NCBI GenBank assembly: GCA_024224295.1
Contig: JAAENN010000262.1
Coordinates: forward strand, 1-64,000
Source: Shimia sp.
GTDB lineage: Bacteria; Pseudomonadota; Alphaproteobacteria; Rhodobacterales; Rhodobacteraceae
Direction: 5' to 3'
DNA: 64,000 nt
Position 1 is the first letter of the stretch. Every line of letters starts with the position of its first letter. Position numbers and translations under genes: made by a program. Below the pieces are notes generated by a model. That model searched no databases. It worked only from the letters and a program-made list of their open reading frames with translations, and was not told the DNA's origin. Below, piece by piece: positions 16,610 to 24,328 of this stretch.

Positions 16610-17550
16610 TACATCAAGTCCCGGCCAAGGTTGTGGTGCACCATGAGTTGCGCCAAAGCGGCAGAGACCAGTCGAGAGAGCGTGCCGTCTGCGCGTGAGG
16701 TGAGCATGATCGGCACACGCGCGCCCAGCACGAGGCCAGCGCTGTCGGCACCGGCGAGGTACATCAGCTGTTTGGCGATCATATTGCCCGCCTCAAGGTC
16801 TGGCGCGACAAGGATGTCCGCTTCTCCGGGCACAGGAGACTTGATGCCTTTGGCGTCAGCCGCCTTGCGCGAAATGGCGTTGTCAAAGGCCAGCGGGCCG
16901 TCCAGAACTCCGCCTGTGATCTGGCCTCGGTCGGCCATTTTACAGAGCGCGGCGGCTTCGACCGTGGAAGGGATTTTGGGGGAGATGGTTTCCAGCGCGG
17001 AGAGAATGGCGACTTTCGGTTCATCCACGCCAATTGCGTGCGCCAGTTCGATGCTGTTTTGCACGATATCGGCTTTGACCATCAGATCAGGGAAGATATT
17101 GATGGCGGCGTCGGTGATTAGTAGCGGTTTGGGGTAGGTGGGCACGTCGAGCACAAAGACGTGGCTCATGCGGCGCTCGGTGCGCAGTCCGGTGACCTTA
17201 TCGACCACGGCACTCATGACCTCGTCGGTATGCAGCGCGCCTTTCATCAGGGCCTGGGCTTTGCCTTCGCGCACGAGACGCACGGCGGCCTGAGCGCTGG
17301 CGTGGCTGTGTTTGGCGTCAACGATTTCCAACCCGTCAATGTTGAGGCCTTCTTCCGCCGCAACGGATTTGATGCGGTCTTCGGGCCCCACCAGAATTGG
17401 GGTGATCAGGGTTTTGTCGCGGGCTTCCAGGGCGCCGATCAAGGAGGCGGCGTCACAGGGGTGCACAACAGCGGTGGCGATCGGGTCCAGCGGCGCGGTG
17501 GCGGCCAGCATGGCGTCAAAACTGTTCACGTGGGGGGCGGACTGTTCCAA
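16609..17550 (-). CDS. pta: phosphate acetyltransferase (phosphate acyltransferase family)
   Basis: A 313-residue enzyme matching the short phosphate acetyl/butyryltransferase family, exchanging CoA for phosphate on acetyl-CoA. Features include TAVVHPCDAASLIGALEA near residues 22-39, the GALHTDEVMSAV segment near 104, and the C-terminal GARVPIMLTSRAD near 283. The proposed start is TTG at 17550, with GGAG six bases upstream; an internal ATG 13 codons later is the alternative. It is translated just ahead of ackA, so the pair makes or uses acetyl phosphate. In roseobacters such a pair often serves C2-sulfonate or acetate metabolism, but no xsc gene is in this window. Confidence 0.85.
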   Translation of the reverse strand: MEQSAPHVNSFDAMLAATAPLDPIATAVVHPCDAASLIGALEARDKTLITPILVGPEDRIKSVAAEEGLNIDGLEIVDAKHSHASAQAAVRLVREGKAQALMKGALHTDEVMSAVVDKVTGLRTERRMSHVFVLDVPTYPKPLLITDAAINIFPDLMVKADIVQNSIELAHAIGVDEPKVAILSALETISPKIPSTVEAAALCKMADRGQITGGVLDGPLAFDNAISRKAADAKGIKSPVPGEADILVAPDLEAGNMIAKQLMYLAGADSAGLVLGARVPIMLTSRADGTLSRLVSAALAQLMVHHNLGRDLM

Positions 17551-17713
17551 GGGAGGCTCCAGTGCTCTGAGTGGTAATATGTTTGCGCGTTATCCTCCCA
17601 ATATGGAGCGCCCACTTTGATTCACAACAAAAATAGTGGGGAAAAGTCACACGGTGTGCGCAACCCAGCGTCAATGTGAGCGGAGCTATGTAAAGGTCTG
17701 AAATTCGGGAGAC

Positions 17714-18232
17714 TTAGGTGTTGGCGTCAAAGCAGCCGAAGTTAGATTGGGCAAAGACCAAGGGCTTGCCTTCACTGACCCAAAGGCGCTCGACCTGACC
17801 CACGACGATGTCGTGGTCGCCGCCATCGTGGACCGCATGGGTGCGGCATTCAAAACGGGCAAGGCAATCCGATAGCAGCGGCACTTGGTCGGCGTTGGTG
17901 TCATGTTGCAGATTGGCAAAGGGATCGCCGTTGCGGGCGAAGTCCATGGCCAAGGCGCTTTGATCGTCGCGCAGCATGTGGATGGCAAAATGACTGGCCC
18001 CGGCAAAGAACTGGTGGCGCTCGGAATTGCGGGCCGGGCACCAGAGCACCAGCGGCGGATCAAGCGACACAGAAGAGAAAGAATTGGCGGTCATGCCAAG
18101 CGGACCCTGCGGGGTCGGTACGGTGACAACGGTCACACCGGTGGCAAAGCAGCCCAGAGCGTCGCGAAAGCGGCGCTGGTTCTCAGCCGTTGGAGCAAAG
18201 GTTTCATCCGTCATGTGCAGGTTGTCTTTCAT
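17714..18232 (-). CDS. flavin reductase family protein
   Basis: A flavin-binding reductase of about 172 residues. It has the family core RRFRDALGCFATGVTVVTV near residues 20-40, GMTANSFSSVSLDPPLV near 50, and the C-terminal GQVERLWVSEGKPL. Members reduce FMN or FAD with NAD(P)H, often to feed a two-component monooxygenase, but no oxygenase partner is adjacent. I prefer the ATG at 18232 (MKDNLH) because AGGA lies eight bases upstream; an ATG three codons earlier and another six codons later are possible. It is transcribed away from the protease gene. Confidence 0.82.
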   Translation of the reverse strand: MKDNLHMTDETFAPTAENQRRFRDALGCFATGVTVVTVPTPQGPLGMTANSFSSVSLDPPLVLWCPARNSERHQFFAGASHFAIHMLRDDQSALAMDFARNGDPFANLQHDTNADQVPLLSDCLARFECRTHAVHDGGDHDIVVGQVERLWVSEGKPLVFAQSNFGCFDANT

Positions 18233-18241
18233 GTCGCGCAT

Positions 18242-18519
18242 CCTAGCGCAGCAATGGGCCTAAAATTGGGCGGGTGCAAGGGACAGTTTGCCCTGTCCGT
18301 GACTTCGCCTGAGGGATGTGGCCTTACGGCTGCTGGCTCTCCTTATATATATATCTGTTCTTACGCAAATGCCGCGCGGCTGGATTTCAGGGGTTGCCTT
18401 TTTTTGGACGCAAGTCGAACACCGCGTGCCCCAGAAACAGACCGTAAATGGCGCGGATTTGGTCCGAATGCTGCCGCAGATGCTTGTTCATGTGATGTCA
18501 AGGATTTGAGGGAGGCACC
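18242..18519. promoter_or_regulatory. divergent intergenic region
   Basis: Upstream region shared by the leftward flavin reductase and the rightward protease. It contains an eleven-base alternating TA run (18344-18354) that would melt easily, but I could not assign matched -35 and -10 boxes. The protease gene is preceded by a GGGAGG ribosome site. Confidence 0.35.
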
Positions 18520-19221
18520 ATGCGCGCCATTAGACTTATAGCCACACTTGCGATGCTGCTTCCGGGCGTTTTGCACGCTGAAGCAAACGTGACAGGGAAG
18601 CTGCCGGGTGAAGCGGCTGTTGGACGGCTGATGCTGAAAGGCAAGGCCATGTGTACCGGGGCGTTGATTTCGCCGGAATTGGTGCTGACTGCGGCGCATT
18701 GCCTGTATGATCCGCGCAACGGTAAGAAACTGCAGCCCAATCAGATGGAGTTTCAGGCTGGGTTGAAGCAAGGTAAAGCAAAAGCGGTGCGCAAAGTCTC
18801 GGCCGCTACAGCGCACCCTGACTACATCCACCGCCACAAAGGCAAAGCCCAGGTGGGAAGCGATATTGCGTTGTTGAAATTGGACAAACCGATCTCCACG
18901 CACTCTGTGCTTCCGATGCGGTACGGTGCCAGCCTGTCCAGTGGCGATATGCTTGGCGTGTTGAGCTACACCATCAGCAATCGCACAGATCCGATTTTGG
19001 AATATCCTTGTCGTGTTCTGGCCCGTCAACAGGACACGCTGGTGATGAGCTGTGAAGTGAATTTTGGCGCCTCTGGCGCGCCGGTTCTGGCGCTGACCAA
19101 TGGCAACAACCCTGCGGTGGTTTCTGTGGTCTCGGCCAAGGCTGCGATGGGCGGAAAGAATGTCTCTGTGGGGACGCTGTTGAGCGCAGACACGCTCCGG
19201 CAAATGATTGCTGGCGGGTAG
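18520..19221 (+). CDS. secreted trypsin-like serine protease (S1 family)
   Basis: A 233-residue exported protein with a signal peptide at about 1-22 (LLPGVLHA then EA). The chymotrypsin-fold triad is visible: His60 in LTAAHC, Asp115 in SDIALLKLD, and Ser185 in NFGASGAPV. The active-site motif is GASGAP rather than GDSGGP, a variant found in bacterial V8/trypsin-like proteins. The Cys45/Cys61 pair could form the usual disulfide near the histidine. It stands alone on the plus strand and ends at a strong terminator. The substrate is unknown. Confidence 0.85.
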   Translation: MRAIRLIATLAMLLPGVLHAEANVTGKLPGEAAVGRLMLKGKAMCTGALISPELVLTAAHCLYDPRNGKKLQPNQMEFQAGLKQGKAKAVRKVSAATAHPDYIHRHKGKAQVGSDIALLKLDKPISTHSVLPMRYGASLSSGDMLGVLSYTISNRTDPILEYPCRVLARQQDTLVMSCEVNFGASGAPVLALTNGNNPAVVSVVSAKAAMGGKNVSVGTLLSADTLRQMIAGG

Positions 19222-19253
19222 AGCCTCCTGCCCTGGCTTACTTGTCCAACTCT

Positions 19254-19279
19254 GGCGGCCCTCGGGCCGCCATTTTTTT
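19254..19279 (+). terminator. rho-independent terminator of the protease gene
   Basis: GGCGGCC (19254-19260) pairs with GGCCGCC (19265-19271) around a four-base loop, followed by a run of seven T (19273-19279). Confidence 0.9.
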
Positions 19280-19286
19280 GCGGAGA

Positions 19287-19790
19287 TCAAAGAATGTCAG
19301 GCAATTCCGTTTCAGGTGCAACGTCAGCAGGAACGAATTGGAAGCCGTCGCCAGCACTCTCCGGGGGATATTCGGTGAATACACCAAGGTAAGTTAGGTC
19401 CCTATAGAACCGCGAGGCGTTGTGGGCTTGGTTTTGCAACTCTGGTTGTTTCTCGCAGGATATGCGTTCAGTAATCTGGAACGTCAGGGGTGATGTTTTA
19501 AAACCAAAACAGCCCATTTGCCCTTCGTGAATAACATAGGTGCCTGAAACATGCCGATAGAGATGTGAGCCGCGCCACCATCCTGTGTCACCAATGAGGT
19601 CATGCTCGATCAGTTCGCCATTGTGGGATATGGCAATAGATCTGTGCCAATCACTGTGGATACCAAACATCGCTGTAAGCTCCATGGTGACAGTAAGCTT
19701 GTCCTCAGGTGTCGTACTAGCGCTGAATGAGGAAGGGTTGCAGCCCGCAATCAGGAAAACTGAAACAGTTGCAATAGTTTGCTTGATCAT
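19287..19790 (-). CDS. hypothetical lipoprotein
   Basis: A 167-residue protein with a lipoprotein signal: MIKQTIATVSVFLIAGC, lipobox IAGC with Cys17, followed by Asn, which in enteric bacteria favours outer-membrane sorting. After a Ser/Thr linker the mature part is about 130 residues of mixed strands with two further cysteines (Cys94 region and SCEK). I do not recognise a family. It lies nine bases beyond the start of the region's other minus-strand gene's stop and ends next to the protease terminator. Confidence 0.65.
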   Translation of the reverse strand: MIKQTIATVSVFLIAGCNPSSFSASTTPEDKLTVTMELTAMFGIHSDWHRSIAISHNGELIEHDLIGDTGWWRGSHLYRHVSGTYVIHEGQMGCFGFKTSPLTFQITERISCEKQPELQNQAHNASRFYRDLTYLGVFTEYPPESAGDGFQFVPADVAPETELPDIL

Positions 19791-19799
19791 CGTGGTAGA

Positions 19800-20405
19800 T
19801 TACCGACCAAACAGAAGGCGCAGACCGAGGGCAGACAGTACAATGGCGGCGGTTCGGTCGAGGTAAAGCTTGGCGCGCAGGTAGGCGTTGCGGGTTGTGG
19901 ATGTGCTCATGCCAAAGGCCAGCAGGCTGTAGAACACAAGCTCGATGGCCAAGTGGTTGGCAAAGACAAAGCCCTTTTGTGCCAGTGTCATGCCGGGGGG
20001 GAAGATCACCACCAGCACAGCAGCGGCAAACAACACCGACTTGGGATTCATGATCTGGATCGCGACACCTTGCCAGAAAGCGTGGCGAGCGGGTTTGACT
20101 TCGGAGGGGGCCAGCGGTTCACGCGCGCCTTTCCACATGCCGTAGGCGATGTAGAGCAGGTAGAGCGCGCCGATGGATTTCACGGCGACATAGGCCCAAG
20201 GGAAGACGGCGAAGATGGCTTCGAGACCCAAAAGCGCGGCCAACGTCCAGAGCGCGGCGACAAGTGCAAGGCCAGCGCCCACAGCGAGACCCGCGCGGCG
20301 CCCACCGGTGAGGGTGGTTTTCACGGAAATCAGGAAAGCGGGGCCGGGACTGGCAATTGCGGCCGCCAGCGCAAGGTTGAAGGTAAGGATATGGGTGAAG
20401 TCCAT
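19800..20405 (-). CDS. LysE family translocator
   Basis: A 201-residue inner-membrane exporter with about six helices. Family motifs are AAIASPGPAFLISVKTTLTGGRRAG near residues 15-39 and QIMNPKSVLFAAAV near 118. LysE/RhtB proteins export amino acids or related small solutes; the substrate here cannot be told. The ATG at 20405 is preceded by AAGGAG, so a longer upstream frame is rejected. It reads towards the lipoprotein gene with a nine-base gap, so the two may share a transcript. Confidence 0.88.
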   Translation of the reverse strand: MDFTHILTFNLALAAAIASPGPAFLISVKTTLTGGRRAGLAVGAGLALVAALWTLAALLGLEAIFAVFPWAYVAVKSIGALYLLYIAYGMWKGAREPLAPSEVKPARHAFWQGVAIQIMNPKSVLFAAAVLVVIFPPGMTLAQKGFVFANHLAIELVFYSLLAFGMSTSTTRNAYLRAKLYLDRTAAIVLSALGLRLLFGR

Positions 20406-20628
20406 GGGACGCAGCTCCTTTTGCAGTGCTTTAGACGTACGGGAGGGCGCGGGCCAAGTCACGGCATAGTTGCGGGGAAAAGAGGTGTGGCGCGGGCAGT
20501 GCTGATAAATTGCGCGGCAGGAATGTGGCGGGGACTGTGAGGTTGATAAGGCGCACGAAATAGTAGCGATCGGCACCGAATGACCCTGCCAATAGACCAA
20601 CGCCCTATGTGCGGCGCGGAAGGTATTT

Positions 20629-20657
20629 GGGCCTCAGCTGCGCATCATCTGAGGCCC
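20629..20657 (-). terminator. hairpin after the GGDEF gene
   Basis: GGGCCTCAG (20629-20637) pairs perfectly with CTGAGGCCC (20649-20657) across an eleven-base loop, seven bases beyond the stop of the minus-strand gene. The downstream minus-strand bases are not U-rich, so termination may be partial. Confidence 0.55.
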
Positions 20658-20663
20658 GAGCGG

Positions 20664-21599
20664 CTATTCCCCAATTGCAGCCGCGTTTTTGACTTTGAAA
20701 GGTATCTTGACCCCACCTTCTACTGCGACTTGGTTGCGGCCGGAATTTTTTGCGACATAAAGCAACGCGTCTGCGCGCTTGAGTAGGGCTGCGGCATCGC
20801 TGGCGTGTTCGCAAATCTCGGTGAGTCCGATACTGACCGTTAAGCGAATTTTGTGTGCGTCCGCTGTAATTTCACTTGATTGGATGGTTGAACGTAAGCG
20901 TTCACATGCAGCATATGCGCCGAGCAAGTCCGTGTCGGGAAAGACCAGAGCAAATTCTTCGCCACCCAAGCGACCAACAAGGTCAATGGAGCGGAATTCG
21001 CGGATCAGCATCCGGGACAGTTGTTGCAGGGTCTTGTCGCCAGCATCGTGGCCGTAGGTGTCATTGATGCGCTTGAAATGATCTACATCGAGCATTGCAA
21101 CCGACATTGGCACCCCGTTTTTCCGGGCGTTCTCAAATTGAGTTTCCAGTGTTTTCAGGAAGGGACGTCGGTTTGAAACCTGGGTCAACGGGTCCGTGTT
21201 CGCCTCGATCTGAAGGAGTTCATAGGCTTTGGTCAGCTCGCGTATGCTCAAGATGCCAATGAGCTTCCCGTTTTCGAGCACGGGCATATGCCGGATCGCG
21301 TTTTCGTTCATGAGGTGCAGCAGGTAGGTGACTTCGTCGTCTGGGCTGCACGAAATGACCGAGCAGGTCATCACGTCTGACACCAATTCGTCTGCGGCCT
21401 TTGGGTCGCAACTTGCCACAACGGGTAGGAGATCCCTTTCAGAGATAATCCCAACCAGTGTGTTGGTTTCGTCGGTCACCACTAAGGCACCAAGTTTCAG
21501 ATCGATCAACACATTGGCAGCTTGCCGAAGCGTCGATTGTGGTCGAATACCCTCAACCTTGTTGGTTTTTTTTGCTTTTAATAACTGAGATACTTTCAC
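20664..21599 (-). CDS. diguanylate cyclase with two CBS domains
   Basis: A 311-residue soluble protein. Two CBS domains fill about residues 8-60 and 72-128 and would bind an adenine nucleotide. A GGDEF domain follows (136-300) with intact GGEEF at 212-216 and an RxxD inhibitory site (RSID, 203-206) exactly five residues before it, so it should make cyclic di-GMP under product feedback. The start is GTG, with AGGGGG upstream. No EAL domain is present. It lies downstream of the adhesin/type I secretion genes on the same strand but separated by the MFS gene and a 197-base gap, so it probably has its own promoter. A link to adhesion is plausible but inferred. Confidence 0.9.
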   Translation of the reverse strand: MKVSQLLKAKKTNKVEGIRPQSTLRQAANVLIDLKLGALVVTDETNTLVGIISERDLLPVVASCDPKAADELVSDVMTCSVISCSPDDEVTYLLHLMNENAIRHMPVLENGKLIGILSIRELTKAYELLQIEANTDPLTQVSNRRPFLKTLETQFENARKNGVPMSVAMLDVDHFKRINDTYGHDAGDKTLQQLSRMLIREFRSIDLVGRLGGEEFALVFPDTDLLGAYAACERLRSTIQSSEITADAHKIRLTVSIGLTEICEHASDAAALLKRADALLYVAKNSGRNQVAVEGGVKIPFKVKNAAAIGE

Positions 21600-21796
21600 C
21601 CTAAATGCCCCCTGAGCAACCGTACGTAGTGAGGGAGCATTAAGTGGAGAGCGGTTAAAAGGTTCTTTCCCTATACATGTTTGGTTGTGAAATTTTTACT
21701 CAACTATCAATGGTTTGCGACTCAAACAAAAGTCAGGTTGGGGACAAAACGGTTGGGCGAGTGCGCGCTTCAAACAGTGGTATTCTACTGCGTCCG

Positions 21797-23086
21797 TTAC
21801 TGCCTTTGCGTCGTCACGCGTTTCACCAACACCAAACATAGCACCGCGGCCAAGAGCAGAAACACTGCGCCGAGGCTCCATGCTACCGGGGTGCTGTGGA
21901 CCTCTGCGACGGACCCCACGAGGAGAAGGCCCAATGCGGCGCCGAGTTGTTGGATCAGGGATCGTAGGGACAGCAGTGTCGAGCGTTGATGATCCTCGAC
22001 GCAGCGATGCAGGATGCTGCTGGCTGGTGTTTCGCAGATGCCGAGGCAGATTGAATACAGGATGAAGACGGCTGCAAAGGCGAGGATGTGGCCTTGCAGA
22101 GCCAATATGATTTGGACGGCTGCGAGGCAAGTGAAGGAGGCTGCGAGCGTCTTTGCGTGGTGGCGTTTGAAGAGCTTGCTGACATGGGGCGATAGCGAAG
22201 CGCCGAAAGCGATGGCAAAGAAGTAGGTCGCGGTCAGAGCGCCGATGGCGGTGTTTGCGTAGGTGTCTTCCAGCATGGGTTTTGCAAAGGTAGGCCAGAG
22301 CACCTCGACCGGATTGGTGGCCATGATGAAGAAGGCCAGCGCGGCCAAGAGCAGGGAGAGTGTGGGGTGTTTGAGCGCAAGCAGACCGGCGTCCTTGATC
22401 ACCAGTGGCACGTTGGCAAAGCCATGCTTCAGGGCGCCGGTGCTCTTGGGGCGGGGGGGCTCGATAATGGCGGTTTTAGTAAAGGCAAACACACCGAACA
22501 TCACGATAAAACTAGCGGCATAAGAAACGTCATATGCGCTGAAACCAAGGCCTTGCGCATAGGGGCCGAGGATGTCTGGGAGAAGCCCACCGAGGATTGC
22601 GCCTATGGCCAAGCCGATGGCATTGGCGGATTGTGCCTTGGCGAGCGCGGGTTGCACATCCACACTTGGCGCGGCGGCCTTGAAGGTTTCGACAAACCAC
22701 GCGTCCAGCGTTCCGGACCGAAGGGCGCGACCAAAGCCGATGAAGGCAAAGGACAGGGCGAGCACGTAGAAATCACCGGTGGAGAGAAAAAGCGCGAGGG
22801 AGATCAGGCTGGCAATGATGGCGGTGAGGAAGACCGGTTTTCGTCCAATGCAGTCGGCCAAGCCGCCGAAGGGGAGCTCCATTGTCATGGTGGTGATCGA
22901 GTAGACCCCAAAGAGCAGCGAGATTTGGAAGAGGTCCATGCCGCGATCAGTGAGGGCCAGTGCGACAATGGCCACCGTCAAGCCCATCGCAAAACGGTCC
23001 AAGAACTGGTGGATTTGGAACACCCGAATGTGCCGTTGCGCCGAGGCGGGGAGTGCAGAGAAAGAGAACGCGGTTTCTGTGGCCAT
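21797..23086 (-). CDS. MFS transporter
   Basis: A 429-residue major facilitator with about twelve helices. The diagnostic loop between helices 2 and 3 reads GGLADCIGRKPVFL near residues 73-86, with RFAMGLTVAIVALAL forming helix 1. Its ATG lies 61 bases after the HlyD-type gene on the same strand, so it may be the last gene of the secretion operon or separate. The N-terminal segment before helix 1 (about 30 residues) is cytoplasmic. The substrate is not predictable; drug or metabolite efflux is the usual guess for this subtype. Confidence 0.85.
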   Translation of the reverse strand: MATETAFSFSALPASAQRHIRVFQIHQFLDRFAMGLTVAIVALALTDRGMDLFQISLLFGVYSITTMTMELPFGGLADCIGRKPVFLTAIIASLISLALFLSTGDFYVLALSFAFIGFGRALRSGTLDAWFVETFKAAAPSVDVQPALAKAQSANAIGLAIGAILGGLLPDILGPYAQGLGFSAYDVSYAASFIVMFGVFAFTKTAIIEPPRPKSTGALKHGFANVPLVIKDAGLLALKHPTLSLLLAALAFFIMATNPVEVLWPTFAKPMLEDTYANTAIGALTATYFFAIAFGASLSPHVSKLFKRHHAKTLAASFTCLAAVQIILALQGHILAFAAVFILYSICLGICETPASSILHRCVEDHQRSTLLSLRSLIQQLGAALGLLLVGSVAEVHSTPVAWSLGAVFLLLAAVLCLVLVKRVTTQRQ

Positions 23087-23146
23087 GGGGGCACTTTCGA
23101 CGTTGCAAACACCTATCGCAATAGCTCGGTGTGGCAGAGATCGCGT

Positions 23147-24328
23147 TTAAGGCTCGCGAAAGGCCTCTTTGCTCTTGTAGAGCGGCTTCATCAAGTAGCG
23201 CAGGACAGTTTTGGAGCCGGTGTGCAGTTCGACCGTGGCGCGCATGCCGGGGCGGATTTCGATGGCTTTTTGGCGCTCGGTCAGCGCGTCGGCGTTCACG
23301 TTCACGGTGACTTTGTAGTAGGGCGGCGCAGATGGATCGCGTTCGTCCTCGAATGTGTCCGCAGAGATGAAATCCACTTTGCCCTTGAGGGAGCCATAGA
23401 TGGTGTAGTCATAGGCGGAGAGCTTAATGGAGGCGTCTTGGCCGGGCTCGACGTTTGCGATGTTTTCCGGGCGGACCTGAGCCTCGACAAAGAGTTCTTC
23501 ACCCAAAGGGATGATTTCAAAGATTTCTTCGCCGGGGCGCACAACGCCGCCGATGGTGGTCACGGCGAGGTTGTTGACGATGCCGCGCATAGGCGCGGTG
23601 ATGACTGTGCGAGAGAGTTGGTCTTGCGCGAGGCGCATTTCTTGGCGCAGCGAGGTGATCTCTTTCAGGGTCTCGGAGTATTCTTCAGCGAGCGTCAGCT
23701 CGGCTTGCGTAAGAATGTCCATGTAGCGAATTTCGGCCTCGGAGGCTTTCTCGCGGGCCTTGTTGACCTCCAAGAGGGCGACAAACTCTTTCTTGTAGAG
23801 GCGCTCCATGTTGGAGAGTTCTTCCTGGGCCTGTTCGAGCTGGGTGAAGGCGCCTTCGCGGCGGCTATCGATATCGGTCTGGCGGGCTTCGATCAGGGCT
23901 TTTTCAGAGGCCAGAATGCGTGGGGCGCGGGTGGCGAGGGCCTCGGGTACGTCAAATTCAAACTGGCCGTCGATCTCGGCCTCAAGGCGCAGGCGACGTA
24001 GTTCCAGCGCGTCGATCTGATCTTGTAGATCGTCAAAGGCGGAGCGGAAACGAGTGTCGCTGAGAGTGGCGAGGATTTGGCCGGATTCAACAAGGTCGCC
24101 TTGTTTGACGGCGAGGTCGGCGAGGATGCCGCCTTCGAGGTTCTGTACCGATTGAGAGCGGGAAGAGGACACGACTTGGCCGTCTGCGCGCACAATTTCG
24201 TCGACCCAGGCAAAGGCGGCCCAGATGACAAACAGCCCAACTGCGACGGCAATCAGGCGGATGGTCAGGCGGGAGGCTTTGAGTTGCTCATCAAGACCGG
24301 TTTCGTTGTCAAACTCGGATGCGGTCAT
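23147..24328 (-). CDS. HlyD family type I secretion membrane-fusion protein
   Basis: A 393-residue periplasmic adaptor with one N-terminal membrane helix (about 22-42), a lipoyl-type domain (QNLEGGILADLAVKQGDLVESGQ, 62-84), a long helical hairpin at about 100-240, and the second lipoyl half with the HlyD signature near PMRGIVNNLAVTTIGGVVRPGEEI. The ATG at 24328 overlaps the ATPase stop by four bases. With the neighbouring ABC and TolC genes it makes a complete type I secretion channel of the LapC kind. Confidence 0.93.
   Translation of the reverse strand: MTASEFDNETGLDEQLKASRLTIRLIAVAVGLFVIWAAFAWVDEIVRADGQVVSSSRSQSVQNLEGGILADLAVKQGDLVESGQILATLSDTRFRSAFDDLQDQIDALELRRLRLEAEIDGQFEFDVPEALATRAPRILASEKALIEARQTDIDSRREGAFTQLEQAQEELSNMERLYKKEFVALLEVNKAREKASEAEIRYMDILTQAELTLAEEYSETLKEITSLRQEMRLAQDQLSRTVITAPMRGIVNNLAVTTIGGVVRPGEEIFEIIPLGEELFVEAQVRPENIANVEPGQDASIKLSAYDYTIYGSLKGKVDFISADTFEDERDPSAPPYYKVTVNVNADALTERQKAIEIRPGMRATVELHTGSKTVLRYLMKPLYKSKEAFREP

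Noticed and set aside
18344-18354. Alternating TA run as a promoter box
   Set aside because: Suggestive, but no matched -35 at the right spacing was found for either flanking gene.
22367-24001. 544-codon open frame on the plus strand opposite the MFS and HlyD genes
   Set aside because: It is antisense to two well-recognised genes, and its translation is Gly/His/Gln-rich mirror sequence without a family.
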